A DNA stretch of 64,000 nt, from the NCBI GenBank assembly GCA_022571215.1, contig JACZYG010000005.1:1-64000 (forward strand), given 5' to 3'. Under the pieces are notes generated by a model that did not search any database, was not told where the DNA came from, and worked only from the letters and a program-made list of their open reading frames with translations. Both the position numbers and the translations under genes were made by a program. The number at the start of each line of letters is the position of its first letter. Within the stretch, counting starts at the first letter, position 1. Below are positions 16,745-25,725 of the stretch, piece after piece. This DNA is from Fidelibacterota bacterium. Lineage in GTDB: Bacteria > Fidelibacterota > SORT01.

Positions 16745-17689
16745 TTAGGGCATTCGCCGTATCATGTACGGTAACCCCATCACGCTTGTATTTACTGCTC
16801 CTGTGGGATCAAAGACCGTTCCCCAATCAATAGCGTCAATAAATCCATTTCGCATTCTGCCTCTTGTGGCTCTTGATAGGAACGTTCCTGTGTAAACATT
16901 GTCGTCCGCTGTTGCGTCACCATGAGTGCCATCATCGAACAGGCGTTTTCTGCCCTTATCTATCCTGCTCCGCGCGCCATGATGCATCAGAACCATTTCC
17001 GCATCGAAACTGCTCGAATTTGTCAGCGTAAGGAATACCGTGATGCTGTCGCCCGGTTCAAATGCCGGCAGCTCTCTCTAATTAATGAACGTATTGAGCG
17101 GATCGGTTATGACCAGTGAATCTCCGTTTGCAGCTATCATGGCGAACTTTTGAAATTCTATTGTAGACGGGTTCGAGCCGCCTATCACAGGGGTTACTCC
17201 CTCTATTCTCCAATTTAATCTTCTCACCTCCCCGCTGCCCACTCTTCTTAGTTTTATCTTCCGTATCATCTCCATATTGAAAGGCTTGATAAATGTATCA
17301 ACAGAGCTTGTATCCGGCAGGATATACGCAACTATGATAAAATCTCCTGTAATAGTTGCGATAGATGTAACTATGGCAATTGAATCGCCTATAATCTCTA
17401 CACTACGCTCGAAACTTGTACTGTCGATACGTCGACCGATTTTTATCGGTCTCAGGGTGTCGGCTGTAGATTTCCCAAGCCCGCCGCTGGAAGAGCCCCC
17501 TAAGGTCACTGAGCCTCCATCGTCCAGACCATCAAGACTTTCAAGACTATCTGTCTCTGTTATAATGGAAAGAATCGCCTCCTCAATCGTGTCAAAATCA
17601 TAATCAAGGATTTCATCTTCCGAACATGCCGTCACAAATATTCCGACAGACATCATCATTATGAATATCGTTTTCATTTTACTTTCCAT
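16745..17689 (-). pseudogene. Lipoprotein gene interrupted by an in-frame TAG
   Basis: One continuous frame of 314 codons broken only by TAG at 17080-17078 after codon 203 (...DPLNTFIN). Part one starts with a lipoprotein signal (lipobox VTAC at about 19-22) and a Gly/Ser-rich linker. Part two continues without a shift (RELPAFEPGDSITVFLTLTN...) into the motif FDDGTHGDATADDNVYTGTF, typical of surface Ig-like proteins with calcium-type Asp loops. The halves make sense only together, so this is a recent nonsense mutation, a sequencing error (CAG to TAG would restore Gln) or readthrough. AGGAG precedes the start. The family is not recognised beyond the DDGTHGD motif. Confidence 0.75.
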
Positions 17690-17711
17690 CTCGTTCTCCT
17701 GTGTTCTACCA

Positions 17712-18569
17712 TCAACTTGCGTCCATTATCATCGTGAGATCAAATACATTAACCGAATGCGTCAGCGCTCCTATAGAAATGTAATCCGCTCCAGCATCCG
17801 CGTACGATCTTACGTTATCAAGGTTGATACCGCCTGATACTTCCACCTTCCATCTGCCTGGTAAATCTTCTCGTATTTCCCCTACCTCCTTTGGGGTCAT
17901 GTTATCCAAAAGGATCCTGTCAACGCCTCTCACGCTCGCGGCTTTTACCTCTTCTTTGTTCCGGGCTTCCACAACTACTTGAATCAATTCTCTGTCGGTT
18001 CCCACTGACTTTAAAGCGTTTGCGACGGCTTTTTGCAATCCCCCCGCCCATTCAGCATGATTCTCTTTAATCAGTATCTGATCGTAAAGTCCCATACGAT
18101 GATTACTTCCTCCGCCGACTCTGACTGAATATTTTTCTATATGACGAAGGGTCGGAGTCGTTTTTCGTGTATCAAGTATTATGCTTTTGCCGTCTACCGC
18201 CTTCACAAATTGGTTCGTATATGAAGCTATCCCGCTCATTCTACCGAGAAAATTCAGAGCGACTCTTTCGGCTTTCAGCAGAGAACTGCCGTTCCCGGAT
18301 ATTTTCATCAGAAGATCGCCATCATCTATACTATCGCCGTCTTTCTTCAATTTTTCAATCGCAAGTGTTTCGTCTACCTCTGAAAAAACCATTTCAGCTA
18401 ACTCAATACCTGCAAGAATTCCCTTTTCTTTCGATCGGATAGATGCTTTCGCGTATCTCGGTTCGGGAACTACGATCTCCGTAGTGAGATCGCCGTCGCC
18501 GATATCCTCTTCAAGCGACCTCACTACGAGATCTTTCACTTCATCTCTTAATTTTTTATCGAAAATCAT
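17712..18569 (-). CDS. nadC: Nicotinate-nucleotide pyrophosphorylase (quinolinate PRTase)
   Basis: 285 residues, the family size. It joins quinolinate and PRPP to give nicotinate mononucleotide, a step of de novo NAD synthesis. Visible landmarks: EDIGDGDLTTE at the N-terminus, ILDTRKTTPTLRHIEKYSVRVGGGSNHRMGL (active-site Arg/Lys/His cluster, about 133-163), IKENH, VEVSGGI and ISIGALTHS. nadA and nadB are not here. Only three bases separate it from the Spy-like gene upstream, so it probably rides on the ECF operon transcript. Confidence 0.95.
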   Translation of the reverse strand: MIFDKKLRDEVKDLVVRSLEEDIGDGDLTTEIVVPEPRYAKASIRSKEKGILAGIELAEMVFSEVDETLAIEKLKKDGDSIDDGDLLMKISGNGSSLLKAERVALNFLGRMSGIASYTNQFVKAVDGKSIILDTRKTTPTLRHIEKYSVRVGGGSNHRMGLYDQILIKENHAEWAGGLQKAVANALKSVGTDRELIQVVVEARNKEEVKAASVRGVDRILLDNMTPKEVGEIREDLPGRWKVEVSGGINLDNVRSYADAGADYISIGALTHSVNVFDLTMIMDAS

Positions 18570-18572
18570 CCA

Positions 18573-19055
18573 TCACATTTTTTTATGCATCGAATGATCT
18601 TTGCCTTTTTTCATATGCTTCATCTTATCCATCATGCCGCCATGCATACTCTTTTTCCACGTATTCCATTGCTCATCTGTGAGCGTTTTTTTGACTTTGA
18701 AATGCATGCTGATGTGCAATTTTCTCTTCGAAGCCGATTTGGCGGCAATGTTGTCTACTTGTTTATTCAACTCTTTCGCCGACGCATCATCCATCATGGA
18801 TTTTTTGTAATCCAGCTCCAAGATTTTCAATTGAGAGCCAACTTGTATGGATTTTTTTAAAAACTCATGGTGAATGTTTTTCAGGTTTTTCACCTGTTTC
18901 TCGCTCAATCCCAGCGTCTCCGCATGAGAAAGGATCGGCATGTGTTTACCTCTCATTCCACCATGCCCTTCGCCATGCATCTGCGCGAATCCCGTTACGC
19001 TCAACATTAGAGTCAACACTCCAATGACCATTAGTTTTGTTTGTTTGTTTATCAT
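18573..19055 (-). CDS. Spy/CpxP-like periplasmic protein, His/Met-rich
   Basis: 160 residues with a signal peptide (cut after about VTGFAQ). The N- and C-termini are rich in His, Met and Lys (MHGEGHGGMRGKHM; MHGGMMDKMKHMKKGKDHSMHKKM), which suggests metal binding. The helical core carries LTDEQWNTW, the LTxxQ motif of Spy/CpxP/ZraP proteins. In that family these are stress-induced periplasmic chaperones or metal sensors. It follows a second Spy-like gene and an ECF sigma/anti-sigma pair, so it is probably an output of that envelope or metal stress system. Confidence 0.75.
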   Translation of the reverse strand: MINKQTKLMVIGVLTLMLSVTGFAQMHGEGHGGMRGKHMPILSHAETLGLSEKQVKNLKNIHHEFLKKSIQVGSQLKILELDYKKSMMDDASAKELNKQVDNIAAKSASKRKLHISMHFKVKKTLTDEQWNTWKKSMHGGMMDKMKHMKKGKDHSMHKKM

Positions 19056-19065
19056 GATTTTCCCC

Positions 19066-19569
19066 TTATCTTCTTTTTAGGTTATTCCTCATCCGAGGAT
19101 TTTTTCTTGCTTCTCGCATCATATTTTCCATTCGATCCCTGAACCTATGTCGAAATACCATAAGCTTCGCTCGTTGATCCGGCGAGAGGAGATCATCCAT
19201 ATTCTTTATAAAATTCACCCGGTTCTTCAATATTTTTACTTCGATAGCTGATATTCGCTCAATTTTTTCGTTAAGGTACTTTTCAGCCATACCTCCTTTC
19301 ATCGCTTCTTTGTGTAATTCTTTAAAGATAGATTGCCTCTCAATTTCTAATTCTTCGATATTCTTGTCACCTGTTCGGAGTCTTGGGAAAAACCTTCCAG
19401 CCTGCTCCTCTGTAAGTTCCAATTCCTCGGTCATCTTCCAAATTCGGAGCATTTGAATCTGTTCTCTCCTTGGCGGCGGCATTTTTTGACCCCGCATTCC
19501 CCTCGGTTGAGCAAACAAGATTGCCGGCGCTAATATCATAACTGTCAATAGTAACATCTTCTTCATCAT
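19066..19569 (-). CDS. Spy/ZraP-like periplasmic protein
   Basis: 167 residues with a signal peptide (ends ILFAQ, about 20) and a long helical body with LTEEQAGRFFPRL and LLSPDQRAKLMVFRHRFRD, the LTxxQ-type repeats of the Spy/ZraP superfamily, and a very basic C-terminus. It is cotranscribed: the gap to the anti-sigma gene is six bases and GGGAG precedes its start. Proteins with this layout directly after an ECF sigma and anti-sigma are likely sensors or effectors that modulate anti-sigma activity; that is inference. Confidence 0.75.
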   Translation of the reverse strand: MMKKMLLLTVMILAPAILFAQPRGMRGQKMPPPRREQIQMLRIWKMTEELELTEEQAGRFFPRLRTGDKNIEELEIERQSIFKELHKEAMKGGMAEKYLNEKIERISAIEVKILKNRVNFIKNMDDLLSPDQRAKLMVFRHRFRDRMENMMREARKNPRMRNNLKRR

Positions 19570-19575
19570 ACTCCC

Positions 19576-20178
19576 TTAAAGTATATTTTGCTTCGAAAAA
19601 TTTTCGTAAAATTCATGCCATTCGTTCTCACTAAGCCTGTTTATTTGACTATCTTCATCAGAATCATATTGAAAGATGTCAATATACTCGCCAATTTCAT
19701 CATCTATCACGACCGAAAGCAATTCCCATTCATCACTGCTCAACGTTGCGCTTAATCCGCTCAGAGTGTAGTCCTCCGATGGAAATGAACTATAGTAGTA
19801 GTCGGGTTCATCCTGAACAATTATCGCGTTTTCTTTCGAACCAAGATTATATAATAATAGCGCCGAGCTGACTATCAACAGCAGCGAAGTCAATGCTCCA
19901 ACCCAACGATTATCGAATAGAAAAGAGAGTAAGTGCTTATTCTCTTTCTGTTCCGCCCTTTCTCTGACACGTGGCGCAAGCGATGCGAAATAGCTATTTT
20001 GCGGCATATCAAAATTAGGCGTAGAAAAAATCTCAAGAGTTTCCTTCAGTGAAGCAATATTATTGGAGCACTCAAAACATTCATCAAGATGGGCTTTTAT
20101 CTCTTCATGCTCATCTTTCGATAGTTCACCGATCACAAAGTCGTTTAATTTCGATTTATAAAGACTGTGATTTTCCAT
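19576..20178 (-). CDS. Membrane anti-sigma factor with zinc-finger-type N-terminus
   Basis: 200 residues. Residues 1-45 carry the ZAS-like motif (KAHLDECFECSNN: His, Cys, Cys in HxxxCxxC spacing). One membrane helix lies at about 91-112 (WVGALTSLLLIVSSALLLYNLG), followed by an acidic periplasmic domain. It starts one base after the ECF sigma stop. Anti-sigmas of this kind hold the cognate sigma at the membrane until an envelope signal releases it. Confidence 0.85.
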   Translation of the reverse strand: MENHSLYKSKLNDFVIGELSKDEHEEIKAHLDECFECSNNIASLKETLEIFSTPNFDMPQNSYFASLAPRVRERAEQKENKHLLSFLFDNRWVGALTSLLLIVSSALLLYNLGSKENAIIVQDEPDYYYSSFPSEDYTLSGLSATLSSDEWELLSVVIDDEIGEYIDIFQYDSDEDSQINRLSENEWHEFYENFSKQNIL

Positions 20179-20179
20179 T

Positions 20180-20716
20180 TCAGTTTTTTTCCGATACGAA
20201 TTTTTTCAATTTAGTCAAAGCTTGGTGGAAATTAGCTCTCGAGGCGCTCTCTGTGGTACCCATAAGAGCGGCTATTTCCTTGAATTTCATCTCTTCGTAC
20301 ATCCGTAAGACAAAGACCGCTCTCTGTTTTTCCGGCAAAGTCTTCAATCCATTTTCCACCATCATTCGCCGTTCGTTCTCCTCAACAGTGACCTCCGGAA
20401 GATCTGTGTTCGAACTGATTCTATCCACATAATCATCAACGGGGTTATCAGAGAAGAGCTTTTTACGCCTTGTTTTGGTATAAGTAAGATTCAATGCGAT
20501 ACGGGTAAGCCAGGTGCCGATGTCGGCTTCTCCTCTGAAACTATCAATATTCTTATACGCTTTCAAAAATGTCTCCTGAACAATATCATCAGCATCTTCA
20601 TGTGTTCCTACCATTCCCCTTACGGTCCTGTATATCCTTTCCCCGTATTTAAGGACTATCCGGTTAAATTCCTGTTCTGCATCAATAGCGACCCCGCTAA
20701 ATTTATCATCTCCCAT
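20180..20716 (-). CDS. ECF-family RNA polymerase sigma factor
   Basis: 178 residues with regions 2 and 4 only. Region 2 reads HEDADDIVQETFLKAYKNIDSFRGEADIGTWLTRIALNLTYTKTRR; region 4 reads LPEKQRAVFVLRMYEEMKFKEIAALMGTTESASRANFHQALTKLKK. It heads an operon with its anti-sigma, two Spy-like proteins and nadC. An 18-base palindrome stands 12 bases before the ATG and could be part of autoregulation. Confidence 0.93.
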   Translation of the reverse strand: MGDDKFSGVAIDAEQEFNRIVLKYGERIYRTVRGMVGTHEDADDIVQETFLKAYKNIDSFRGEADIGTWLTRIALNLTYTKTRRKKLFSDNPVDDYVDRISSNTDLPEVTVEENERRMMVENGLKTLPEKQRAVFVLRMYEEMKFKEIAALMGTTESASRANFHQALTKLKKFVSEKN

Positions 20717-20728
20717 CCGATACTTTTC

Positions 20729-20746
20729 CGTCTAAATTATTAGACG
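20729..20746. promoter_or_regulatory. Palindrome between addA and the ECF sigma gene
   Basis: CGTCTAA, four bases, TTAGACG: a perfect 7-bp inverted repeat just upstream of the ECF start. It lacks a T-run on minus, so it is more like an operator or mRNA structure than a terminator. Confidence 0.35.
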
Positions 20747-20764
20747 CTCGACTCGAATTTTCGT

Positions 20765-23700
20765 TTAAACCCCGTCACAATATACTTTATGATAACCACA
20801 ACTGCTGCATGCGTCGGGATTTTTCTTGAAATCATTCTCCCTATATTCCTTTAACAGGTTCAAAAGAAGATTTTCCACCTCCAAAATCGATTCATCGCTG
20901 ACAGGGATTTCCTTGAATTCATTGGTTTTCGTAAAATATATCAAAGTTCTTTCAGGATACTCACCGGTAATATTTTTCACCGCCTTGGCATATAACATCA
21001 GTTGCGGTTTATAATGCTCAACTTTCGTCTCCATATCGTTTTGCATGATCTCGTCGGTCTTGTAGTCAATCACTGTTCGTTTACCTTCCGAATTATAGAT
21101 AAGATCGATTGTTCCCTCAATTAAAACGCCCTCAAATTCTATAAAAAACTTTTCTTCCCGTTTCACCTCTGATTTATCGAGCGATAAAAGCTGCCTAAAC
21201 AGCTCTGTCCCGCGGAAACGAGCGGCAACAGCCTGCAGTTTCGTTCTGAAATCTTCTACTTTATTTTCCGCGATCTCTTCCTCAGATATGGCAGTGTCAA
21301 TTACCGGTTCATCGTTAGATGTTTGATAATCCATCTTTGAAAAGAATTTATGAGCTACTGTTCCGAAAAGTTTGCCGGCTGCTGTCGAGTCCGATGAATC
21401 TTCTTTTTTTATCTTTATGTCGGGTTCTTCTATTCCGTGTAGCTCCTCGAGAGAGTATTTCCAGGAGCATTCAAGATAATTCAATAATTTTGTAGGCGTA
21501 ATACTCACAGGTTGCGGTTCTTTCTTTATCGGAGCGATCTGATCTTCCGAATATTCAACAACTTTTGATTTATCTTCAGCTTCAGGGGCGGGTCTATAGG
21601 GTTCAACATCCGGAAGGCTGGTTATCACCGGCAATTGCAACCCGGCGAATTCCACTGTTGTTGAATTTTCAGAATTCTTAATGCCTACGGTTTCAAAAAG
21701 ATATTGCATCCAAGTTCCGTTTTTAGGCGATCTTAACCGATCATCATTTAACTCTCTCGCTCCCACCAAAAACAGGTAATCTTTAGCGCGGGTCATCGCT
21801 ACATAAAATAATCTGCGTCGTTCTGCTAAGTTTTTCCTTTTATCCTGAACTCTCAATGCCCAGAAGAGCGGGTCGTATTCCGTTATATGCTGATTTGATA
21901 ATCGGAATCCGATCCCTTTTTTACCGTCGTATTTATAGTTTTCGGAAGATTCCTTAATGGCAGCATCTAAATCCGGGAGAAAGACAACCGGAAATTGTAA
22001 TCCTTTTGAGCCGTGTACCGTCATTATCGTCACTACGTTATCCTCTTCGGAAGATGCCTGAGCTTGACCCTCTTTTACTTTTCCCCTTTGAATCGTGTCC
22101 ATATGTTCTACAAGATCACCGAAATTCTTGACTCCGGTTCGCTCAAAACTCGAAATCTGGTCAAGCAGCTTATAGACATTTAATACTTTTTGTTCGCCAT
22201 TTTCTAAAGATAGAAGAAACGGGATATACGCGGTCTCATCGACTATTCTTTGCGCAAAATCTGCGACACCCATCGTGTCCTTTAATTTCCGGTACCTGAA
22301 CAACAATTCTCTTGCTCTTTTCAATCTTTCCTGATCTTCCTGAGAGTATTTGTCATTACTTTTATCACCGATAGACGCGGAAAACCCGACACCCGCAGCC
22401 ATCAAGAATAAAGCGCTATCGGACAACCCTACTATCGGAGAGCGTAGCCATGCCGCATGGACATAATCATCGCTCCGCTTTTCGATCGCCCTAAAAAAAT
22501 TCAGCAGGTCTATGATTTCCATCCGATCATAGAATCCGCTTCGAGTCTCCATGTAATAAGGAATTCCGTATTGATCAAATTTCCGCAAGTACTCGGGGAC
22601 TGAACTCCTTTTTCGGAACAGGATTCCAATATCCCTAAACTGCACTCCCCTTTCCCCGCCATCACCGTCAGATATACTTTCTGAATCCACAAACGAGAGC
22701 AGCTGTCTTGCCATTATGTCCGCCTCTAATTCCCTCTTTGAGATGCCTTCGCCGTTTTTTACTATCGGGAGTAGAAATTGTACGTTCGGAGCGTCGCCGT
22801 GTTTCTCCCGGAATGATTGAGATTCTTTATACCCGTTTTCGGTATCACCGAGAAACGAACTGAAAAAAGAATTGAAAAACTTTATCATCTCCGGTTGGCT
22901 TCTGTAATTTTTGGTGATATATAAAGGTCCCTCAATCCCTGTTTCTTCAATCATCTTTTGAAAATTGGACACTTCCGCTCCCCGGAATTTATATATCGAT
23001 TGATTTTCATCGCCGACAAGAAAAAGGACGGGAACGTTTTCTCCTTTTGCCGCCAAAATTTTGATTATATCCATCTGTAGATCGTCGGTGTCTTGAAACT
23101 CGTCAACAAGAATCTGTTTAAAATACCGCCTGTAAAAAGCGGAAATATCCTTTCTTTCTTTTAATAGATTCATCACCCGGTATAACAAACCATCAAAATC
23201 AAGAACTCCTGAAGAGCTCATTCTGTGGTCATATTCTTTGAATAGCCGTTCCATAAATAGAGATAAACCCTCAATCAGCATTTCCGCGGTCGCTTTATTC
23301 ATGAAATTGAGCTCTTTTTCGCTCCCGAATAAATCCTTGATAATATCATCTCTAATTGTTTTTAAAGCGAATTTGACCCTCTCTTTTTCGCCCGCTTTCC
23401 ACGCAGGTTTTCTTCCCCCCCTTAAATCTATCGAATTACCCAGAGATAGCAATTTAGATAACTTCGCCTCAGTGCTCTCTTCGGTTGAAATCTCGTTATA
23501 CCTGTCAAGCACATCCTCCCGTACCAGCGCCATTAAATCATCGTTATCTAACGGTTTGCACTTTTTAAGGTCATCAATCGCGTTGCTCATTTTTACGCTT
23601 TCCAATACAATGCTCAGTTCCTCTCCGAGCAAATTTTCCATTGATTTCTCATATTCTCCGTTTCGGAAGAGGGATGAGCTGCATTTAACCGCATTTGCGA

Positions 23701-24238
23701 ATTTGTATCTGTCATTAAGCGCTTTTTCGCCTATGGATTGGAGATCATTCAGCCCGATAGCGCGAATCAAGTTTTTTTCTTTTTCATTTTTTGTTCGCAG
23801 AATCTGTGATGTTACACGCTGAACGATCTCTTTGTATACCAGGCTTGATTCGTTTGATTCTAAAACCTGAAAGTCGGGTTCGACTTCCGCTTCAATAGCA
23901 TTTTTCTTCAGAATCGACTGACAAAAGCTGTGTATAGTTGATATGGGCGCTGATTCAATCGTAGATAGAGCTTTTTTGGCGTTCAAGCCCTTTTCAGTTT
24001 CCGGCTGTTCGTTTTGTATCTCGTTTAATCGTTCCCGAATTCTAAGCTTCAGCTCGGCAGCGGCTTTTTTAGTGAAAGTAATGGTGAGAACCTCTTCTGT
24101 TTCTGCCAACCCGTCGATTATAACTTTAACATACCGTTCGACGAGTACCCTTGTTTTTCCGGAACCCGCTCCCGCTGAAATAGCCATCGGAGTTGTTGGG
24201 TTTTCTACCGCTTTTTTTTGTTGAGAATCCAATTCCAT
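20765..24238 (-). CDS. addA: UvrD-family helicase-nuclease AddA
   Basis: About 1157 residues. It is the SF1A helicase and nuclease subunit of AddAB, which resects double-strand breaks for RecA. Near the N-terminus: Q motif (MELDSQQKKAV) and Walker A AGAGSGKT. Then VDEFQDTDDLQMDI (Walker B), GDENQSIYKFRGAE, YVAMTRAKDYLFLVG (motif VI). At the C-terminus is a RecB-like nuclease: EGTIDLIYN...VIDYKTD...QLMLYAKAV, and a CSSC...C cluster in the last 15 residues. I start it at 24238, where AGG lies six bases upstream and the Q motif begins; a TTG at 24286 adds 16 unlikely residues. Confidence 0.93.
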   Translation of the reverse strand: MELDSQQKKAVENPTTPMAISAGAGSGKTRVLVERYVKVIIDGLAETEEVLTITFTKKAAAELKLRIRERLNEIQNEQPETEKGLNAKKALSTIESAPISTIHSFCQSILKKNAIEAEVEPDFQVLESNESSLVYKEIVQRVTSQILRTKNEKEKNLIRAIGLNDLQSIGEKALNDRYKFANAVKCSSSLFRNGEYEKSMENLLGEELSIVLESVKMSNAIDDLKKCKPLDNDDLMALVREDVLDRYNEISTEESTEAKLSKLLSLGNSIDLRGGRKPAWKAGEKERVKFALKTIRDDIIKDLFGSEKELNFMNKATAEMLIEGLSLFMERLFKEYDHRMSSSGVLDFDGLLYRVMNLLKERKDISAFYRRYFKQILVDEFQDTDDLQMDIIKILAAKGENVPVLFLVGDENQSIYKFRGAEVSNFQKMIEETGIEGPLYITKNYRSQPEMIKFFNSFFSSFLGDTENGYKESQSFREKHGDAPNVQFLLPIVKNGEGISKRELEADIMARQLLSFVDSESISDGDGGERGVQFRDIGILFRKRSSVPEYLRKFDQYGIPYYMETRSGFYDRMEIIDLLNFFRAIEKRSDDYVHAAWLRSPIVGLSDSALFLMAAGVGFSASIGDKSNDKYSQEDQERLKRARELLFRYRKLKDTMGVADFAQRIVDETAYIPFLLSLENGEQKVLNVYKLLDQISSFERTGVKNFGDLVEHMDTIQRGKVKEGQAQASSEEDNVVTIMTVHGSKGLQFPVVFLPDLDAAIKESSENYKYDGKKGIGFRLSNQHITEYDPLFWALRVQDKRKNLAERRRLFYVAMTRAKDYLFLVGARELNDDRLRSPKNGTWMQYLFETVGIKNSENSTTVEFAGLQLPVITSLPDVEPYRPAPEAEDKSKVVEYSEDQIAPIKKEPQPVSITPTKLLNYLECSWKYSLEELHGIEEPDIKIKKEDSSDSTAAGKLFGTVAHKFFSKMDYQTSNDEPVIDTAISEEEIAENKVEDFRTKLQAVAARFRGTELFRQLLSLDKSEVKREEKFFIEFEGVLIEGTIDLIYNSEGKRTVIDYKTDEIMQNDMETKVEHYKPQLMLYAKAVKNITGEYPERTLIYFTKTNEFKEIPVSDESILEVENLLLNLLKEYRENDFKKNPDACSSCGYHKVYCDGV

Positions 24239-24374
24239 GCTGAACCTAAATATACTCTGTGCGGCAGTTGGTTGCAATCGCTTCAACCTTACGCGAATTT
24301 ATGAAATGAGTAGACCTTTTAATTTCTTCAAATTAACTTAATTTCAAATTTGTTGATAAACGAACCTCAGGAAG

Positions 24375-25190
24375 ATGGACTTTATCAGTATTACATTTTC
24401 ATATCATCTTATGATCTGGCTGCTCATAGCTTCGGTGATTGGGATTTACTCTTACGAAGCCAGGTTTCTCGATCTTGGAGGCTTGATCGCTGCCATGATA
24501 GTGGGAACGGTTATTTTCATTTCAGGCGGTATTAGATGGATAGCGCCTTTGGCGTTGTTTTTTCTACTATCAAGCGTTCTTACACGCTTAGCCACATCCC
24601 GTCAAAAAGAACAAAAAGCCGAGCACTCTCCACGGACGGCTAAACAGGTTTTCGCAAACGGCGGAGTTGCCGCTTTAGCGGCTTTAGGTCAGCTGTTCTA
24701 TCCGGGAACAGGCATGCAATTACTGTTTCTCGGGAGTCTCGCAGCAGCAACATCCGATACGTGGAGCACGGAAATCGGTTCCTTCTCTAAAAGTAAACCG
24801 CGAATGATAACTACTTTCGAAGTAGTGGAGCAAGGCGCCTCCGGAGGAATCACTTTGACCGGTATCGCCGGCGGGACAGCAGGAGCCGTTTTACTCGGAC
24901 TGAGTGGTATACTGATATTCACAGGTGATTCTCTTTCCTATTATTATTCTTTAGGGATCTACATCGTAATTTTCGCAGGTTTGTCCGGAAATATCATTGA
25001 CAGTTTAGCAGGAGCGTTGCTGCAATCCAGATTGGTTTGCGCCGTTTGTGGAACTATTACGGAGAATGATCTCCATTGCGATGAACCGACGAACCACGCT
25101 TCCGGAATCAAATTCGTTGACAACGAAGTCGTGAATTCCGTTTGCGCTCTCTCAGGAGGAGTAATCGCTTATGTTGTCGGGCAGATATAA
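24375..25190 (+). CDS. DUF92-family polytopic membrane protein
   Basis: 271 residues, about six to seven membrane helices. The DUF92/TMEM19 landmarks are present: RTAKQVFANGGVAAL, AAATSDTWSTEIG and GITLTGIAGGTAGA. The plant member VTE6 phosphorylates phytyl phosphate, so a prenyl-phosphate kinase-like activity is possible, but the bacterial role is unknown. Besides the integrase it is the only plus-strand gene, divergent from addA. AGGA lies unusually close to the ATG (two bases), so initiation may be weak. Confidence 0.88.
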   Translation: MDFISITFSYHLMIWLLIASVIGIYSYEARFLDLGGLIAAMIVGTVIFISGGIRWIAPLALFFLLSSVLTRLATSRQKEQKAEHSPRTAKQVFANGGVAALAALGQLFYPGTGMQLLFLGSLAAATSDTWSTEIGSFSKSKPRMITTFEVVEQGASGGITLTGIAGGTAGAVLLGLSGILIFTGDSLSYYYSLGIYIVIFAGLSGNIIDSLAGALLQSRLVCAVCGTITENDLHCDEPTNHASGIKFVDNEVVNSVCALSGGVIAYVVGQI

Positions 25191-25223
25191 AAAAAGCCCG
25201 TAAACTTGCGTTTACAGGCTTTT
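25191..25223. terminator. Bidirectional terminator between convergent genes
   Basis: An A-run, then GCCCGTAAAC, TTGC, GTTTACAGGC and a T-run, serving DUF92 on plus and the exported protein gene on minus. The stem is long with one unpaired C. Confidence 0.85.
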
Positions 25224-25239
25224 AGAATGGCATAAGGGA

Positions 25240-25611
25240 TTACATCATCATTTTCGGTACATCAATCTCTTTCCATTTTCCGCCTTCTTTGACGAAAATT
25301 TTGCTTGGTTTTATTGACTGCGAGGCAACATCATACGCGCCTGTTACTTTAAGATTTTTTTGCATAAATGACGCAAGTTTCGGTGACATCGTCAATAAGG
25401 TATATATCTTTCCATCTTTAGCTGCTATGCCTATCGGTTGTCCATTTTTAGCGCAAGCGATTGCGCACATCAGATGCTTTGAACCACCTGCGCCAGCCAT
25501 ATTGCAGGTGACGTCAACCAGCTCTCCTTCAACTGTCTTGTCTTTAGCATAGAGCGAGACAACTGAAAGTATCACAAGCATTACTACAGCTGCTGATTTA
25601 AATTTCTTCAT
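25240..25611 (-). CDS. Small exported protein with Cys-His-Cys-Cys motif, function unknown
   Basis: 123 residues with a signal peptide (cut near SLYA, 22). The mature part begins VEGELVDVTCN and carries Cys36, His46, Cys49 and Cys53 (HLMCAIACAKNGQPIGI), then a small beta-rich domain (DGKIYTLL, LKVTGAYDV, IKPSKIFVKEG). The ligand-like spacing suggests a metal or heme site, or disulfides. Similar VxGELVDxxC proteins occur in other bacteria without an assigned role as far as I know. AAGGAAA precedes the ATG. It lies between addA and addB with no evident link to them. Confidence 0.8.
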   Translation of the reverse strand: MKKFKSAAVVMLVILSVVSLYAKDKTVEGELVDVTCNMAGAGGSKHLMCAIACAKNGQPIGIAAKDGKIYTLLTMSPKLASFMQKNLKVTGAYDVASQSIKPSKIFVKEGGKWKEIDVPKMMM

Positions 25612-25725
25612 TTAATTTTCCTTTATTTTATTTGTTTATCAGTTGGGGAGAATATTACTATGTATGAGCCCCTTCATTCTGTAACCTGTATTACAACTAC
25701 TGTTTAATGCTATATAAATTTATGA

